Shown piece after piece: positions 44,617 to 53,715 of a stretch of 64,000 nt of DNA. Location: assembly GCA_014238335.1 (NCBI GenBank), contig JABABI010000006.1, positions 77,246 to 141,245 of the forward strand, read 5' to 3'. The position numbers were made by a program, and so were the translations under genes. A model generated the notes under the pieces. It made no database searches. It was not told the DNA's origin and was given only the letters and a program-made list of their open reading frames with translations. Position 1 is the stretch's first letter, and each line of letters opens with the position of its first letter. The DNA comes from Fuerstiella sp. (GTDB lineage Bacteria; Planctomycetota; Planctomycetia; Planctomycetales; Planctomycetaceae).

Positions 44617-45179
44617 ATGACTTCGAACGCGTTGTTTGAGTTGCTGTTGGTCGAAGACAGTCCTACGGATACGGGATTGATTCAGGCCAACCTCAGGATG
44701 GAATTGAGAAAAGTCACTATCTCCCGGGTAGAACGCCTGTCAGAAGCTGTTGCAGCGATTTCTGACCGAGCATTTTCTGTCGTTCTGCTGGACCGGAACC
44801 TGCCGGATAGATCAGGCATCGAAACATTTCGCAGATTCGCCGAAAGGTCCAACGGAACACCTATCGTCGTGCTGAGCGGAATGGAAGACGCCGACACGTC
44901 AATCAAGGCGATGGGAGCCGGGCGGACGACGATGTGCAGAAAGGGCAGTTTTACGCTCAAACCCTTGCCAGAAGCGTCCGCTTTGCCATAGAGCGAAACA
45001 CCAGACTTTCCGCAGAACGTGAACTGATCAACGTTCGCAACGAACTGGCAACGGCTCAACATCTGCAGGACAGTCTGTACCCCCGGTCGTATCCCGACAT
45101 CAACGGATTCGACATTGGTGATTCGGCTTCAGCCGGAATCCTGCCACTTTCTGATCCAGGCGCTGTTGTTCGGTCATGA
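44617..45179 (+). pseudogene. Response regulator-PP2C phosphatase pseudogene (frameshift, truncated)
   Basis: From ATG 44617 a receiver domain is read: LLLVEDSPTDTGLIQANLR, VVLLDRNLPDRSGIETFRRF (phosphoacceptor Asp in LLDRN) and TPIVVLSGMEDADTSIKAMG. At about 44918-44925 the frame is lost (GAGRTTMCRKG, stop 44991). The other frame continues in register as DDDVQKGQFYAQTLARSVRF, ELINVRNELATAQHLQDSLY and PDINGFDIG, the linker and first strands of an RsbU/SpoIIE-type PP2C phosphatase. It stops at TGA 45179, before the metal-binding core. A functional gene would be about 400 aa. Confidence 0.85.
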
Positions 45180-45371
45180 AAAGGCAATGCTGCTGTGCGT
45201 CCACGATCAATCGCCCGCCACCTGCATTCAGAGAGTCCTGTGAATCAGATGAAAATCCGTCAGAGAAACGTCTAATTGCCGGCAGTACGTTCAGCAAGTC
45301 TGCACAGACGCAGCAGGGCCAGCCACAAAAGGCCTCAGTGAAAAACTCACCTGAACCGAGGTGGCACTGCA

Positions 45372-47177
45372 TCACAGCGGCGAGATGGGAAAGTTCCGGA
45401 TCGGGACTCGGAGTGACTCTAACGGGGGCAAAGGGTCTGCTCCCAACTGAGGCAGGGCCCACCTGCAGGCTTCACCCAACATCGAAACTTCGCCATACGA
45501 TCTGCGTGCGCGGCGAATGTCCGGAAGGCGGGATCGAGCGTTCATCCAGACAAGAGCCAGGACACACATGCGACGCACATCAAAGTCCTCCGGATTCTCA
45601 ATGTCGTCATCGAAGATTCGTTCCACGAGTTTTGGAACCAATCGAGCATCGGGGTTCCCGCTGTTAATTTTCCCCAGCGCCCACAGCCCGGCTGCACGCA
45701 TTTCGGGCAGCGGACCTTTCACGAATTGTTTTTCGCAAAGTGGCTGCAGAGAATCAGCACGGACAATGCCAGCATGCTGAAACAGGAACATCAACTGCAG
45801 GGCATTGTCCACGTCCCCGATCTTTTGGTACCTTTGAGTCGTAATCGTGGCAATTTTTTCAGCTGCCGCATGACTCGGCATCAGATGCAAAAGCCACGCC
45901 GCCGTCACATAAACTTCCCCTCGCGGATGGTCTGTCAGCAGGCGAATCTGTTCACTCTGCCATTCACGGTGATGAAGCTCTCCCAACAGCACTAGAGACT
46001 GTTCAAGTTCCTGCCAGCTTGATTTTTCATTAAGAAGGGCAGCTCCCGCGCCTCCGAGAATTTCCCCTCGCAGATCGGGATCCATGTTCGAAAGATCACG
46101 TAACACATGCCGTGCTGAGTTCCGGACCCCAATATGCACATCCGATGTCATGGTTTGCAGGGATACGCAGCCGGCGGCATTGGGAAACATCCGCAGCACC
46201 TTAATCGCAGTCAGCCGGACATTCGAATCTGAATGCACCACACCACTGGCGAGTTTCTCAATTAGTTGCGCTGGCTTCTGTGCAAGTAATGTGTCCCAGC
46301 CACGCGACGCGACTGCGTCTGAATTGTCATCGCACAATCGGCCCAGCAGTGTAAATCCATCGTCAGTTTTGCACTGCCGGAGCAGCGCACATGCAAGTAA
46401 TCGGTCCGTCACCGGACCATCCATGAAGGTCTGAGCAAGCCTAATGCTCTTTAGACGGTCGATCTGCGCCACAGCGCGAGCTGCGGCATGACGAACCGGA
46501 TAACTGGCGCGCGGACTCGCCAGCAGCTGTTCCAAAGCCCCCACCGCAGCATCTTCGTTCAATTGAGACAACCCGTGGCAGGCCAGGTCAACCAGGGCAT
46601 CAGAAAAATCCGCAGGAGTTTCGACACGCTGAAGCCATGTTTCTTTCAGAGCATCTTTCCCCCAGCTCACGAACGTGGGCTCAAGGTCCAGACACAAAGC
46701 CTCGTAGCGTGGCACGCAATATTGGACAACGTCGCTGGCGAACTCCGATCGTCCCATCGACGCCAGTGCGGACGCGCACGACTGCCGCACAAATTCATTG
46801 TCGTTGTCGACAAGATGCTGCTGCAACAGTTCCGCAGTGTGCGAGACATCGGCGTATTTTTCATCCTGTACACGTTCAAGACACTGAATTGCCTCAATCA
46901 GAATCTCGTCGTCCGCAGGTGAACACAGCACCCGCTCATAGAATTCGGGAAGCTTTGGTTCCAGAAACCGTATGTCCGGCGGAAGAGAGAATTCCGGTTC
47001 CAGATACATGCGGCGCGGCAGCTCAGTGTATCGGACAATAGCCGGCAGCTGCAGCTCGCCCTTAAAATCAAACGTTTCCTGGCATACAACGTCAGCGCAG
47101 CACGCCATAAAAAGGCAACCGAACGCAGTGGCGGCCGGAAACGCACATGCCGTCCGGTGGTGTGAAATTGTCGTCAT
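45372..47177 (-). CDS. HEAT-repeat protein with signal peptide
   Basis: A 601-aa protein from ATG 47177. A hydrophobic N-terminus (about 10-30, FPAATAFGCLFMACCADVV) suggests export or a lipoprotein, with Cys residues near the cleavage region. The rest is a series of paired helices of the HEAT/armadillo kind (VRQSCASALASMGRSEF; PVRHAAARAVAQIDRLKS; VRLTAIKVLRMF; GVRNSARHVLRDLSN; MRAAGLWALGKINSG). Such solenoids bind proteins. No enzyme motif is present. No operon partner lies on the same strand within 4 kb upstream. Confidence 0.8.
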   Translation of the reverse strand: MTTISHHRTACAFPAATAFGCLFMACCADVVCQETFDFKGELQLPAIVRYTELPRRMYLEPEFSLPPDIRFLEPKLPEFYERVLCSPADDEILIEAIQCLERVQDEKYADVSHTAELLQQHLVDNDNEFVRQSCASALASMGRSEFASDVVQYCVPRYEALCLDLEPTFVSWGKDALKETWLQRVETPADFSDALVDLACHGLSQLNEDAAVGALEQLLASPRASYPVRHAAARAVAQIDRLKSIRLAQTFMDGPVTDRLLACALLRQCKTDDGFTLLGRLCDDNSDAVASRGWDTLLAQKPAQLIEKLASGVVHSDSNVRLTAIKVLRMFPNAAGCVSLQTMTSDVHIGVRNSARHVLRDLSNMDPDLRGEILGGAGAALLNEKSSWQELEQSLVLLGELHHREWQSEQIRLLTDHPRGEVYVTAAWLLHLMPSHAAAEKIATITTQRYQKIGDVDNALQLMFLFQHAGIVRADSLQPLCEKQFVKGPLPEMRAAGLWALGKINSGNPDARLVPKLVERIFDDDIENPEDFDVRRMCVLALVWMNARSRLPDIRRARRSYGEVSMLGEACRWALPQLGADPLPPLESLRVPIRNFPISPL

Positions 47178-47629
47178 ATGAGAAACACTCAATCGTGCAA
47201 AACGAATAATCCGGGACAACACTCAGGGGCCCCGCCGAGGAAAACAGGAATGCAATCGCGAGGGAATTTCACACAGAAACCAGCCCCGAAGCAACCAACC
47301 AGCTGCCCGCCCTCAAAATCGCGTGCAGCAACGGAAAGTGATTTTATGTTGTGAGCGTGTTCCAGCAAGGATTCCTTTGTTCGCCTTACATGAGTGCGCA
47401 GGGGCCCGTCATTCGATTGAGTCGACGGACGCGGCATGGGCTTCGGTCTGTTTCAGTCGCTGGTCGCTGAGATTTTTACAGGCGGATACAACCCAAGGCT
47501 CGCAATCGAGCCACCGTCAGTCCGTCGTCCCGCGCAGTTCAGGTGTTCGCCGTGGTGCTTATGGTCGTTCTACAAGCCATCAAACGAATCCCGATTCTGA
47601 CGTGAACTAACCACGCGACGACAGGCCAC
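47178..47629. other. Gap before a pseudogene, possibly decayed coding DNA
   Basis: About 450 bases with no intact gene. Given the decayed PSCyt gene that follows, this stretch is where its missing cytochrome and DUF1587 domains should lie, but no CxxCH site or matching motif is left. Confidence 0.4.
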
Positions 47630-48969
47630 GATCCCAAAACGAATTCCCGGCCAGCAATCTGCAATGAAATCCCGCGACGCTCGACGATATTCGCTCAATT
47701 CTGTCGCGGCAGCTTCCGCGCGCGTTCCGTCGTGCCACCGACAGCACGGAGGTTGATCCGTGCTGTCGGTGGCCAGCAAGGCTCTTGACGAAGGTCTGTC
47801 TTTCGAGAAAGCTCTGCGACGCGGACTGAAGGGCATCATCTGTGCGCCGGAGTTCCTTTTCCTTGAAGAGCGGCCTACCGCAGACCAACACATCAACGAC
47901 TTTGCTCTGGCGTCGCGTCTGTCCTATTTTCTGTGGAGTTCCATGCCGGATCAGGAACTCTTTTCGCTGGCCGAACGCGACGAATTACACCAGCCCGACG
48001 AATTGCGAGGCCAGGTCGAACGTCTGCTTGCCGCCCCGAGGTCTCAACGATTTGTCGAAAGCTTTACCGGGCAATGGCTGCGTCTCCGCGACATCGACTT
48101 CACTGTTCCTGACCGAAATCTTTATCCGGAATACGGTCAGCTGTTGCGTCAGTCGATGCTGAACGAAACACATGCGTTCTTCCGTGAACTGCTTGACCGT
48201 GACCACAGCGTACAGAACTTCATCGAATCCGATTTCGTGATGATCAATCAGCCGCTGGCTGATTTTTACGGTATTGACGGAGTGCAGGGACTGGAAATCC
48301 GGCGTGTGAAACGACCGCGCGACAGCCTGCGCGGCGGAATTCTGACTCAGGCCAGCGTGCTGAAAGTTAGCGCCGATGGCACCAGGACTTCGCCTGTGCT
48401 GCGGGGCTCGTGGATTCTGAAGCACTTGTATGGCACACCGTCGCTGCCACCGCCGGCGACGGTCCAGGCGATTGAACCGGACATTCGTGGAGCGACGACA
48501 ATCCGCGAACAACTGGCCAGACACCGCGAGCACGAAAGTCGCCACCGCTGCCACCGCAGGATCGATCCACCTGGATTTGCCGTGGAATGTTTTGACGTGA
48601 TTGGTGCTCAGCGCCACTGGTACAGAACAAGAGGAAGTGGGAAATAACGTAAAGCGACCACGTCATCGGCAGGCGCCGAATCACTTCGTGCAGTACCGCC
48701 AGGGGCCCGATGTCGACACGTCAGGGACAATGCCCGATGGCCGGGAATTCGCCAACATCTCCAATTACAAGCGTTTGCTGCTCGAAGACAAAACAGCAAT
48801 GCCGCGTGCGCTGGCACGGCTGTTATTGCCTTATTCGCTGGGACGCCGAACAGGCTTCTCGGATCGGAGCGAAACAGACCGCATTGTGGACCGCATCCGC
48901 AGTCAAAACTGTGGCCTTCGTTCACTCGTTCATGAAGTCGTACAGAGCAAAGTATTTCGGAGCCCGTGA
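47630..48969 (+). pseudogene. DUF1592/DUF1588/DUF1585 (PSCyt) pseudogene
   Basis: Pieces of one gene in three frames. From about 47674, DDIRSILSRQLPRAFRRATD resembles DUF1595. From about 47757, VLSVASKALDEGLSFEKALR, IICAPEFLFLEE, LASRLSYFLWSSMPDQELF, FTGQWLRLRDID and GGILTQASVLKVSADGTRTS follow as DUF1592/DUF1588, ending RRIDPPGFAVECFDVIG. Near 48640-48655 the frame shifts again to RPRHRQAPNHFVQYRQGPDV and FANISNYKRLLLEDKTAMPR, which is DUF1585 to TGA 48969. The N-terminal cytochrome and DUF1587 parts are absent. Its usual partner, a DUF1552 gene, follows intact. The start coordinate is approximate. Confidence 0.87.
47734..47773. repeat. 17-bp perfect inverted repeat at a frameshift
   Basis: GCCACCGACAGCACGGA (47734-47750) and TCCGTGCTGTCGGTGGC (47757-47773) are exact reverse complements separated by GGTTGA. 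The reading frame of the DUF1595-DUF1592 pseudogene breaks inside this dyad (between EVD and VLSVASKAL). No T-tract follows, so it is not a typical terminator. Confidence 0.9.
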
Positions 48970-49057
48970 ACAGGCAGTCAGTCAGCGAATGCACGTGGCT
49001 GAGGCATTCCGATACTTCTCGATGAGCGGCACACATCCACCTACCAAGGACAAGTCC

Positions 49058-50317
49058 ATGAAAACCAGGCGAATATCACGTCAATTCCTGCTCCGCGGTG
49101 CTGGCGTGGTCGTCGCCCTGCCTGCGCTGGACTGCATGATGCCTGCAGCCGTTGCCCGAAATGCTCAGTTGAAACCACCGCGCCGGATGGTGGCGATCAA
49201 CATGGAATTGTCTTTTCATCCACCAAACCTGATGCCGACAAAGTCAGGTGGCGATGACGAAACGACTCGTTACCTGGAACCGCTCTCCGATCTTCGTGCT
49301 GACTTCACCATTATCTCGGGCACGTCACATCCCGAAGTTGATGGCGGTCATGCAGCGTCGCAATCGTGGCTGACCGGGGCTGTTCACCCGGGTACCGCAA
49401 ACTTCAGAAATTCGATTGCCATCGACCAGCTTGCCGCACGGGAAATCGGATTACAAACGCGTCTCGCTTACATGGCCCTGGGCGGTGGCGGTATCTCTGT
49501 ATCAGCCAACGGCGTGAAGATCCGCGGAGCTCCGTATCCTTCTCATTTCTTCAGGAAGATGTTCCTTGACGGCCGACCGCATGAAAAGGCCAGGCAGATT
49601 GAACGCCTGCAGGAAGGTCGAAGCGTCCTCGACACGGTGCTGGAAGCAGTCCGACGGATGCGCAGCCGGGTCGGCCAGCGGGATAAGCAAAAGCTGGACG
49701 AGTACTTCACGTCCGTCCGTAAAGCTGAACAGCAACTTCGGAAATTTGAGCACTGGCAGCAGAAGCCGAAACCGGAAGTTGATGCAGAGCTGCCCAGCGA
49801 CATCCGAGACCATACCCGACTGATTGAACGAGCGAGGCAACTCTACGACATCATGTATCTGACCATCCAGACCGACTCAACACGGCTGATCACCTACACG
49901 ATCGGAGATTCGAGCCATGTGCCGCAATTGCCCGGAATAACAATGAACTATCACGATCTTTCGCACCATGGTCAGGACCCGGAAAAACTGGCACAGCTTG
50001 CAACCGTTGAGTCCGCACACGTAAAAGCGTTTGGCGACTTCGTCCGTCGCCTGAAGCAATCAGAAGAAGAAAGCCTGCTGGACCGAACGATGGTGATGCT
50101 CGGTTCACACATGCACAGTGGTGGTCACAACAACCGCAATCTGCCCATGATTCTGGCCGGCGGCGGCTTTCGCCATGGTCAGCACCTCGCATTCGATACG
50201 AACAACAATTATCCGCTGGCGAATCTTTACGTCACTGTGCTCCAGCGACTGGGAATTGAAGTCGAACAGTTCGCGTCAAGTACAGGGACACTGACGGGAC
50301 TGGATGTCGCCGGATAA
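49058..50317 (+). CDS. DUF1552 protein
   Basis: A 419-aa protein from ATG 49058, preceded by AAGGA at 7-11 bases. The signal is Tat-like (RRISRQFLLRGAGVVVALPA). Family motifs include DFTIISGTSHPEVDGGHAAS, SIAIDQLAAREIGLQTRLAY, VLDTVLEAVRRMRSRVGQRD, KLDEYFTSVRKAEQQL and GSHMHSGGHNNRNLPMILAG. DUF1552 genes normally sit beside DUF1592/PSCyt genes. Here that partner, 88 bp upstream, is a pseudogene, so this gene may be orphaned in function and on the way to decay. Its reaction is unknown. Confidence 0.92.
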   Translation: MKTRRISRQFLLRGAGVVVALPALDCMMPAAVARNAQLKPPRRMVAINMELSFHPPNLMPTKSGGDDETTRYLEPLSDLRADFTIISGTSHPEVDGGHAASQSWLTGAVHPGTANFRNSIAIDQLAAREIGLQTRLAYMALGGGGISVSANGVKIRGAPYPSHFFRKMFLDGRPHEKARQIERLQEGRSVLDTVLEAVRRMRSRVGQRDKQKLDEYFTSVRKAEQQLRKFEHWQQKPKPEVDAELPSDIRDHTRLIERARQLYDIMYLTIQTDSTRLITYTIGDSSHVPQLPGITMNYHDLSHHGQDPEKLAQLATVESAHVKAFGDFVRRLKQSEEESLLDRTMVMLGSHMHSGGHNNRNLPMILAGGGFRHGQHLAFDTNNNYPLANLYVTVLQRLGIEVEQFASSTGTLTGLDVAG

Positions 50318-50411
50318 TGTCAGGACAGAACGTCTGCACAATGAGAGGCCCGCAGGATATTTGTTCACCCGACCGGTGCTGCGTGTCGGTGCTGCTTCTG
50401 CGCGAAGCGTT

Positions 50412-52070
50412 CTAAGGCAGCTTCTCGCCGGTGACGTCCTGCCACCAGTCGTTCCATGCCGCCGCCATCGACTGCACACGTTCATCATACTGCTTTGCCA
50501 GGTCCGTCGTTTCCGTACGGTCGCATGACAGGTCGTACAGTGCCCATGGACGATTGGGCTTCAGACGCACGATTTTCCAGTTGCCAGCGCGGTGAGCCGC
50601 ACCGCCGGAATGTTCAAAGAATAATCCGTCGTGGCCGTCACGCGTTCGCCCCTTAAAGACGGGCAACAGCGATTTTCCCCGCGAATTGTAATCAGTGGCA
50701 TCAATTCCTGCAGCGTCCAGAAAGGTCGGCAACAGATCGACAACGTGTGATACCTGATCAGTGATTCGACCGTCAGCCGTTGTCCGTCCGTCGCTCGACG
50801 GATCCGCCGATTGCCCAACATGTCCCGCCGGCCAGTGAACAATAAAGGGCGAGGCGCAGCCGCCATGGTACGACTCCTTTTTCCAGAATCGAAACGGCGT
50901 GTTGCATGCATTCGCCAGGGCCGGTCCGAGTCCCGTCCATGTGTCATCACGGCCAAGTTCTTCCGGGGGAAATGTTCCGGTGTAGCGAATCGTACGTCCA
51001 TCCGGTGTCTCCGACGGGCGGTCATAACCGGGGCGTACCGGTTCTTCCGGAGAAGCTCCGTTGTCGGCCAGAAAGACGATCAGCGTGTTTTCGAACTGGC
51101 CGGTCAGTTTCAGCGCTGTGATGACGTCGCCCAGGCCCTGGTCCAGCCGATCGATCATGGCCGCATGGGTTTCCATCTTTGCTGAATCCCGCCTGCGCTG
51201 TTTTTCCGGCAGCTGATTCCATGCTCTGCGTTTTCCCCGATCGATCTCCGGCAAGGGATAAGTCGCTGAATCGATCAGCCCCATTTTTACCTGGCGAGCG
51301 TACCGCTGGCGCCGCATCGTCGGCCAACCACTGTCATACTGTCCTTTGTATTTTGCCCGGTCTTCTGCACGAGCATGCAGTGGCCAGTGAGGTGCCGCGT
51401 GAGCCAGATAGATGAAGAATGGTTTGTCATCTTTTGCGAAGTCACGGATGTAATTTGCCGTTTTCGAATTCAATGCGTCTGTCAGATAGAAGTCGTTCGG
51501 CAGGTCGTAGACCGGTTCAAATCCATCTACCAGGGCGAATGGGTGGAAGAAGTTGACGATTCCCCAGATCACTCCGAAGTGACGATCAAATCCGCGGGCT
51601 GCCGGATAGGTGGCACGTTCACCAAACAGGCGGACTCGCGTCTGATTATTTAACACCGCCAGATGTTTCGCAGAATTCACTTCGTCCCCCGCCAGCGCCG
51701 CTGCGTGAGTCAGATGCCACTTGCCCGTCATTCCCGTATGATATCCGTTCTTACCCAGAATTTCGGCCAGCGTCGGCACGTCCTTTGACAACGATGCGCC
51801 GTTGGATCGCAGGCCGACTTCATGCGGATATCTTCCCGTCAGCAACGCGGCTCGCGTCGGACAGCAGCGGGACGCATTGTGAAACTGTGTGAATCTGAGG
51901 CCGTTTTTAGCGAGAGCATCAAGATTCGGTGTGTCGATGTCGGAGCCGTAACATCGCAAGTCTGAAAAGCCCAGGTCATCCGCCATGACGACCAGAATGT
52001 TCGGCCGCATGTCTGCGCGTCCACCAACACACAGTGAAAGCAGCAGGCATACGGATTCAGCGTATTTCAT
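50412..52070 (-). CDS. Arylsulfatase-type sulfatase
   Basis: A 552-aa type I sulfatase with a short signal peptide (about 1-19). Metal ligands Asp31-Asp32 are in VVMADDLGFSD. The formylglycine motif C-x-P-x-R is CCPTR (Cys69-Arg73) in CCPTRAALLTGRYPHEVG. TGMTGKWHLTHAAALAG and IVFLADNGASPEEP supply further conserved residues. It would hydrolyse sulfate esters of polysaccharides and needs a formylglycine-generating enzyme encoded elsewhere. It starts 5 bp after the stop of the transglutaminase-like gene, so the two are cotranscribed and probably coupled. Confidence 0.93.
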   Translation of the reverse strand: MKYAESVCLLLSLCVGGRADMRPNILVVMADDLGFSDLRCYGSDIDTPNLDALAKNGLRFTQFHNASRCCPTRAALLTGRYPHEVGLRSNGASLSKDVPTLAEILGKNGYHTGMTGKWHLTHAAALAGDEVNSAKHLAVLNNQTRVRLFGERATYPAARGFDRHFGVIWGIVNFFHPFALVDGFEPVYDLPNDFYLTDALNSKTANYIRDFAKDDKPFFIYLAHAAPHWPLHARAEDRAKYKGQYDSGWPTMRRQRYARQVKMGLIDSATYPLPEIDRGKRRAWNQLPEKQRRRDSAKMETHAAMIDRLDQGLGDVITALKLTGQFENTLIVFLADNGASPEEPVRPGYDRPSETPDGRTIRYTGTFPPEELGRDDTWTGLGPALANACNTPFRFWKKESYHGGCASPFIVHWPAGHVGQSADPSSDGRTTADGRITDQVSHVVDLLPTFLDAAGIDATDYNSRGKSLLPVFKGRTRDGHDGLFFEHSGGAAHRAGNWKIVRLKPNRPWALYDLSCDRTETTDLAKQYDERVQSMAAAWNDWWQDVTGEKLP

Positions 52071-52075
52071 TTGTT

Positions 52076-53179
52076 TTACTCCGTTGGCGGGTCAGCAACG
52101 TCCTCGTATGAGAACTTCAGGCTCACCTTATCTTTGGGCCACGCTTTACCGTTCACCTCGACATACGGATAAACGAAGAAGTTCAACGGGGCACCATCCT
52201 GCGGAGGCACCAGAACGATATCACGACCTGTTGTGAAACCCACTCGGTTTTCACTCAGGTTACCGAAATAGTATTCCTTCATTTCAGGGTGCTTGTCCGC
52301 TTCAGAGATATCGACTGGAATCCAGCCTTTTCTGTCGTGGTGGAACAGAGCCCAGCAATGGTAGCCGCCAATCATGCCCTTGCCACGTTCTGTCGGCAGC
52401 GGAAAACCAATTTCAAATCGGGCGGGGATATTCTTTGCCCGCGCCCAGGAAATAAACAGGCTGTGGAAGTCTGTACAGTTGCCGAAACGACTATCGCAGA
52501 CCCACAACACATCTCCGTTGCCATAGCCCGGCGCCGACTTGTCATAACGAACATGATCGTCCACTCGATCATACAGCGCACGTGCAATATCCAGAGTGTC
52601 GCCAGTGAACTTCAGGCCATCCAGCAAATCAAGCTGCCTGCCCTGGAGAGGCACCCTGGTGTTGGCAGACAGAAAACGCTGTCGCTGCTTTTCAGTGAGT
52701 TCCACCGGGCCACCGCTCTCATCAATGGCTCGAACTTCCTGACGCCGAATCAGAAACGAGACAGAAAACGGGAGACTGGCAGCAGGCGAATTATTTGATT
52801 CGCTGTACAGCATTGTATTTCCATAGATTGGTTCCGTCGCGATGCTGCCCTCCGTGGACAATTTCTGGCTGAGCAGCTGCACTTTCTGATGATCATCAGC
52901 CTGCGGCAGCGGAAACCAGATGCGAACGCGAGCTCCGACCGGTAATCCGTCCACACTGGCCCTGTACTCGAACCGGAACGTACGTGATCGGAGTTCCGCA
53001 TCCTGTTCAGATTGGCTGTTCGTTGGCGCATCGGATTTGTTCAGAGCATCCCTGCTGTCAGCAGCACCTCTTGCGTTCTGTTTTGAGTCTACGGCCGACA
53101 CGCGAGAAAAGCAGGTTCCGACAATTACTATGCCCGGCACCAGAAACAATAAACCGAAAAACAGACGAACGGACTTCAT
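52076..53179 (-). CDS. Transglutaminase-like domain protein, exported
   Basis: A 367-aa protein from ATG 53179, with a hydrophobic N-terminus (RLFFGLLFLVPGIVIVGTCF). The transglutaminase-core triad is visible: Cys235 in FGNCTDFHSLFISWARAKNI, His274 in GYHCWALF and Asp290 in WIPVDISEA. The N-terminal part (FRFEYRASVDGLPVGARVRI) is the beta-sandwich commonly found before this domain. Such proteins are thought to act as proteases or amidases rather than crosslinkers in bacteria; the substrate is unknown. It is the first gene of a two-gene unit with the sulfatase, five bases apart. Confidence 0.9.
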   Translation of the reverse strand: MKSVRLFFGLLFLVPGIVIVGTCFSRVSAVDSKQNARGAADSRDALNKSDAPTNSQSEQDAELRSRTFRFEYRASVDGLPVGARVRIWFPLPQADDHQKVQLLSQKLSTEGSIATEPIYGNTMLYSESNNSPAASLPFSVSFLIRRQEVRAIDESGGPVELTEKQRQRFLSANTRVPLQGRQLDLLDGLKFTGDTLDIARALYDRVDDHVRYDKSAPGYGNGDVLWVCDSRFGNCTDFHSLFISWARAKNIPARFEIGFPLPTERGKGMIGGYHCWALFHHDRKGWIPVDISEADKHPEMKEYYFGNLSENRVGFTTGRDIVLVPPQDGAPLNFFVYPYVEVNGKAWPKDKVSLKFSYEDVADPPTE

Positions 53180-53564
53180 CTTGAAGTCTCCGCGGAAGTA
53201 TGAACGATCATGATAATTCGCCATAGTAGCGAGTCCGTTTTGGGCGGCAAACTTATGCGCGAGAATTCAACAACTCAACATGTCCCGACCAGCAGGAAGT
53301 GGGTGGGGCGCGAATCGAATGCGTTTGCCCGACTGCCGCTCAGGTGCCTTCGTCATTGAGTCCACAAACCAAACATGACCCTGGGCAGCAAAACTGGTAC
53401 TGCGAATTAAACAGATAGTGCACACGACAGGGCGACGAAATATAGTATTCGATGGGAAAACTGGCTGAAAACGAGAAATTCCGTGCGAACATTCGCTACA
53501 AATCAGCGGTCGTACAACTGCCCGGATGTGTGCTGGATCACAAATACTCACGGAAGCAGTGGCC
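53180..53564. other. Gap before tRNA-Ser
   Basis: About 385 bases between the divergent transglutaminase-like gene and tRNA-Ser. No gene is supported. The promoters of both should be here but could not be pinned down. Confidence 0.5.
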
Positions 53565-53651
53565 GGAGAGGTGACAGAGTGGCCGATTGTGCAACACTGG
53601 AAATGTTGTGTCCGGGTAACCGGACCGGGGGTTCGAATCCCCCCCTCTCCG
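53565..53651 (+). tRNA. tRNA-Ser (GGA)
   Basis: The acceptor stem pairs GGAGAGG with CCTCTCC, with discriminator G. The anticodon arm is CAACA-CTGGAAA-TGTTG, giving anticodon GGA (serine). A long variable arm (GTCCGG-GTAA-CCGGAC) and a T-arm (GGGGG-TTCGAAT-CCCCC) fit a class II tRNA. CCA is not encoded. Confidence 0.96.
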
Positions 53652-53664
53652 CATCAATTGAAAG

Positions 53665-53701
53665 CCTGTGAATTCACTTCCGTGGACTCACAGGTTTTTT
53701 T
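53665..53701 (+). terminator. Terminator of tRNA-Ser
   Basis: CCTGTGA (53665-53671) and TCACAGG (53688-53694) pair as a 7-bp stem with a 16-base loop, followed by a run of seven T. It begins 14 bases after the tRNA. Confidence 0.8.
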
Positions 53702-53715
53702 CGTAAGGTCAATTT

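Noticed and set aside
53452..53671. Small plus-strand frames over tRNA-Ser as possible coding genes
   Set aside because: They run through the tRNA, whose full cloverleaf is clear.
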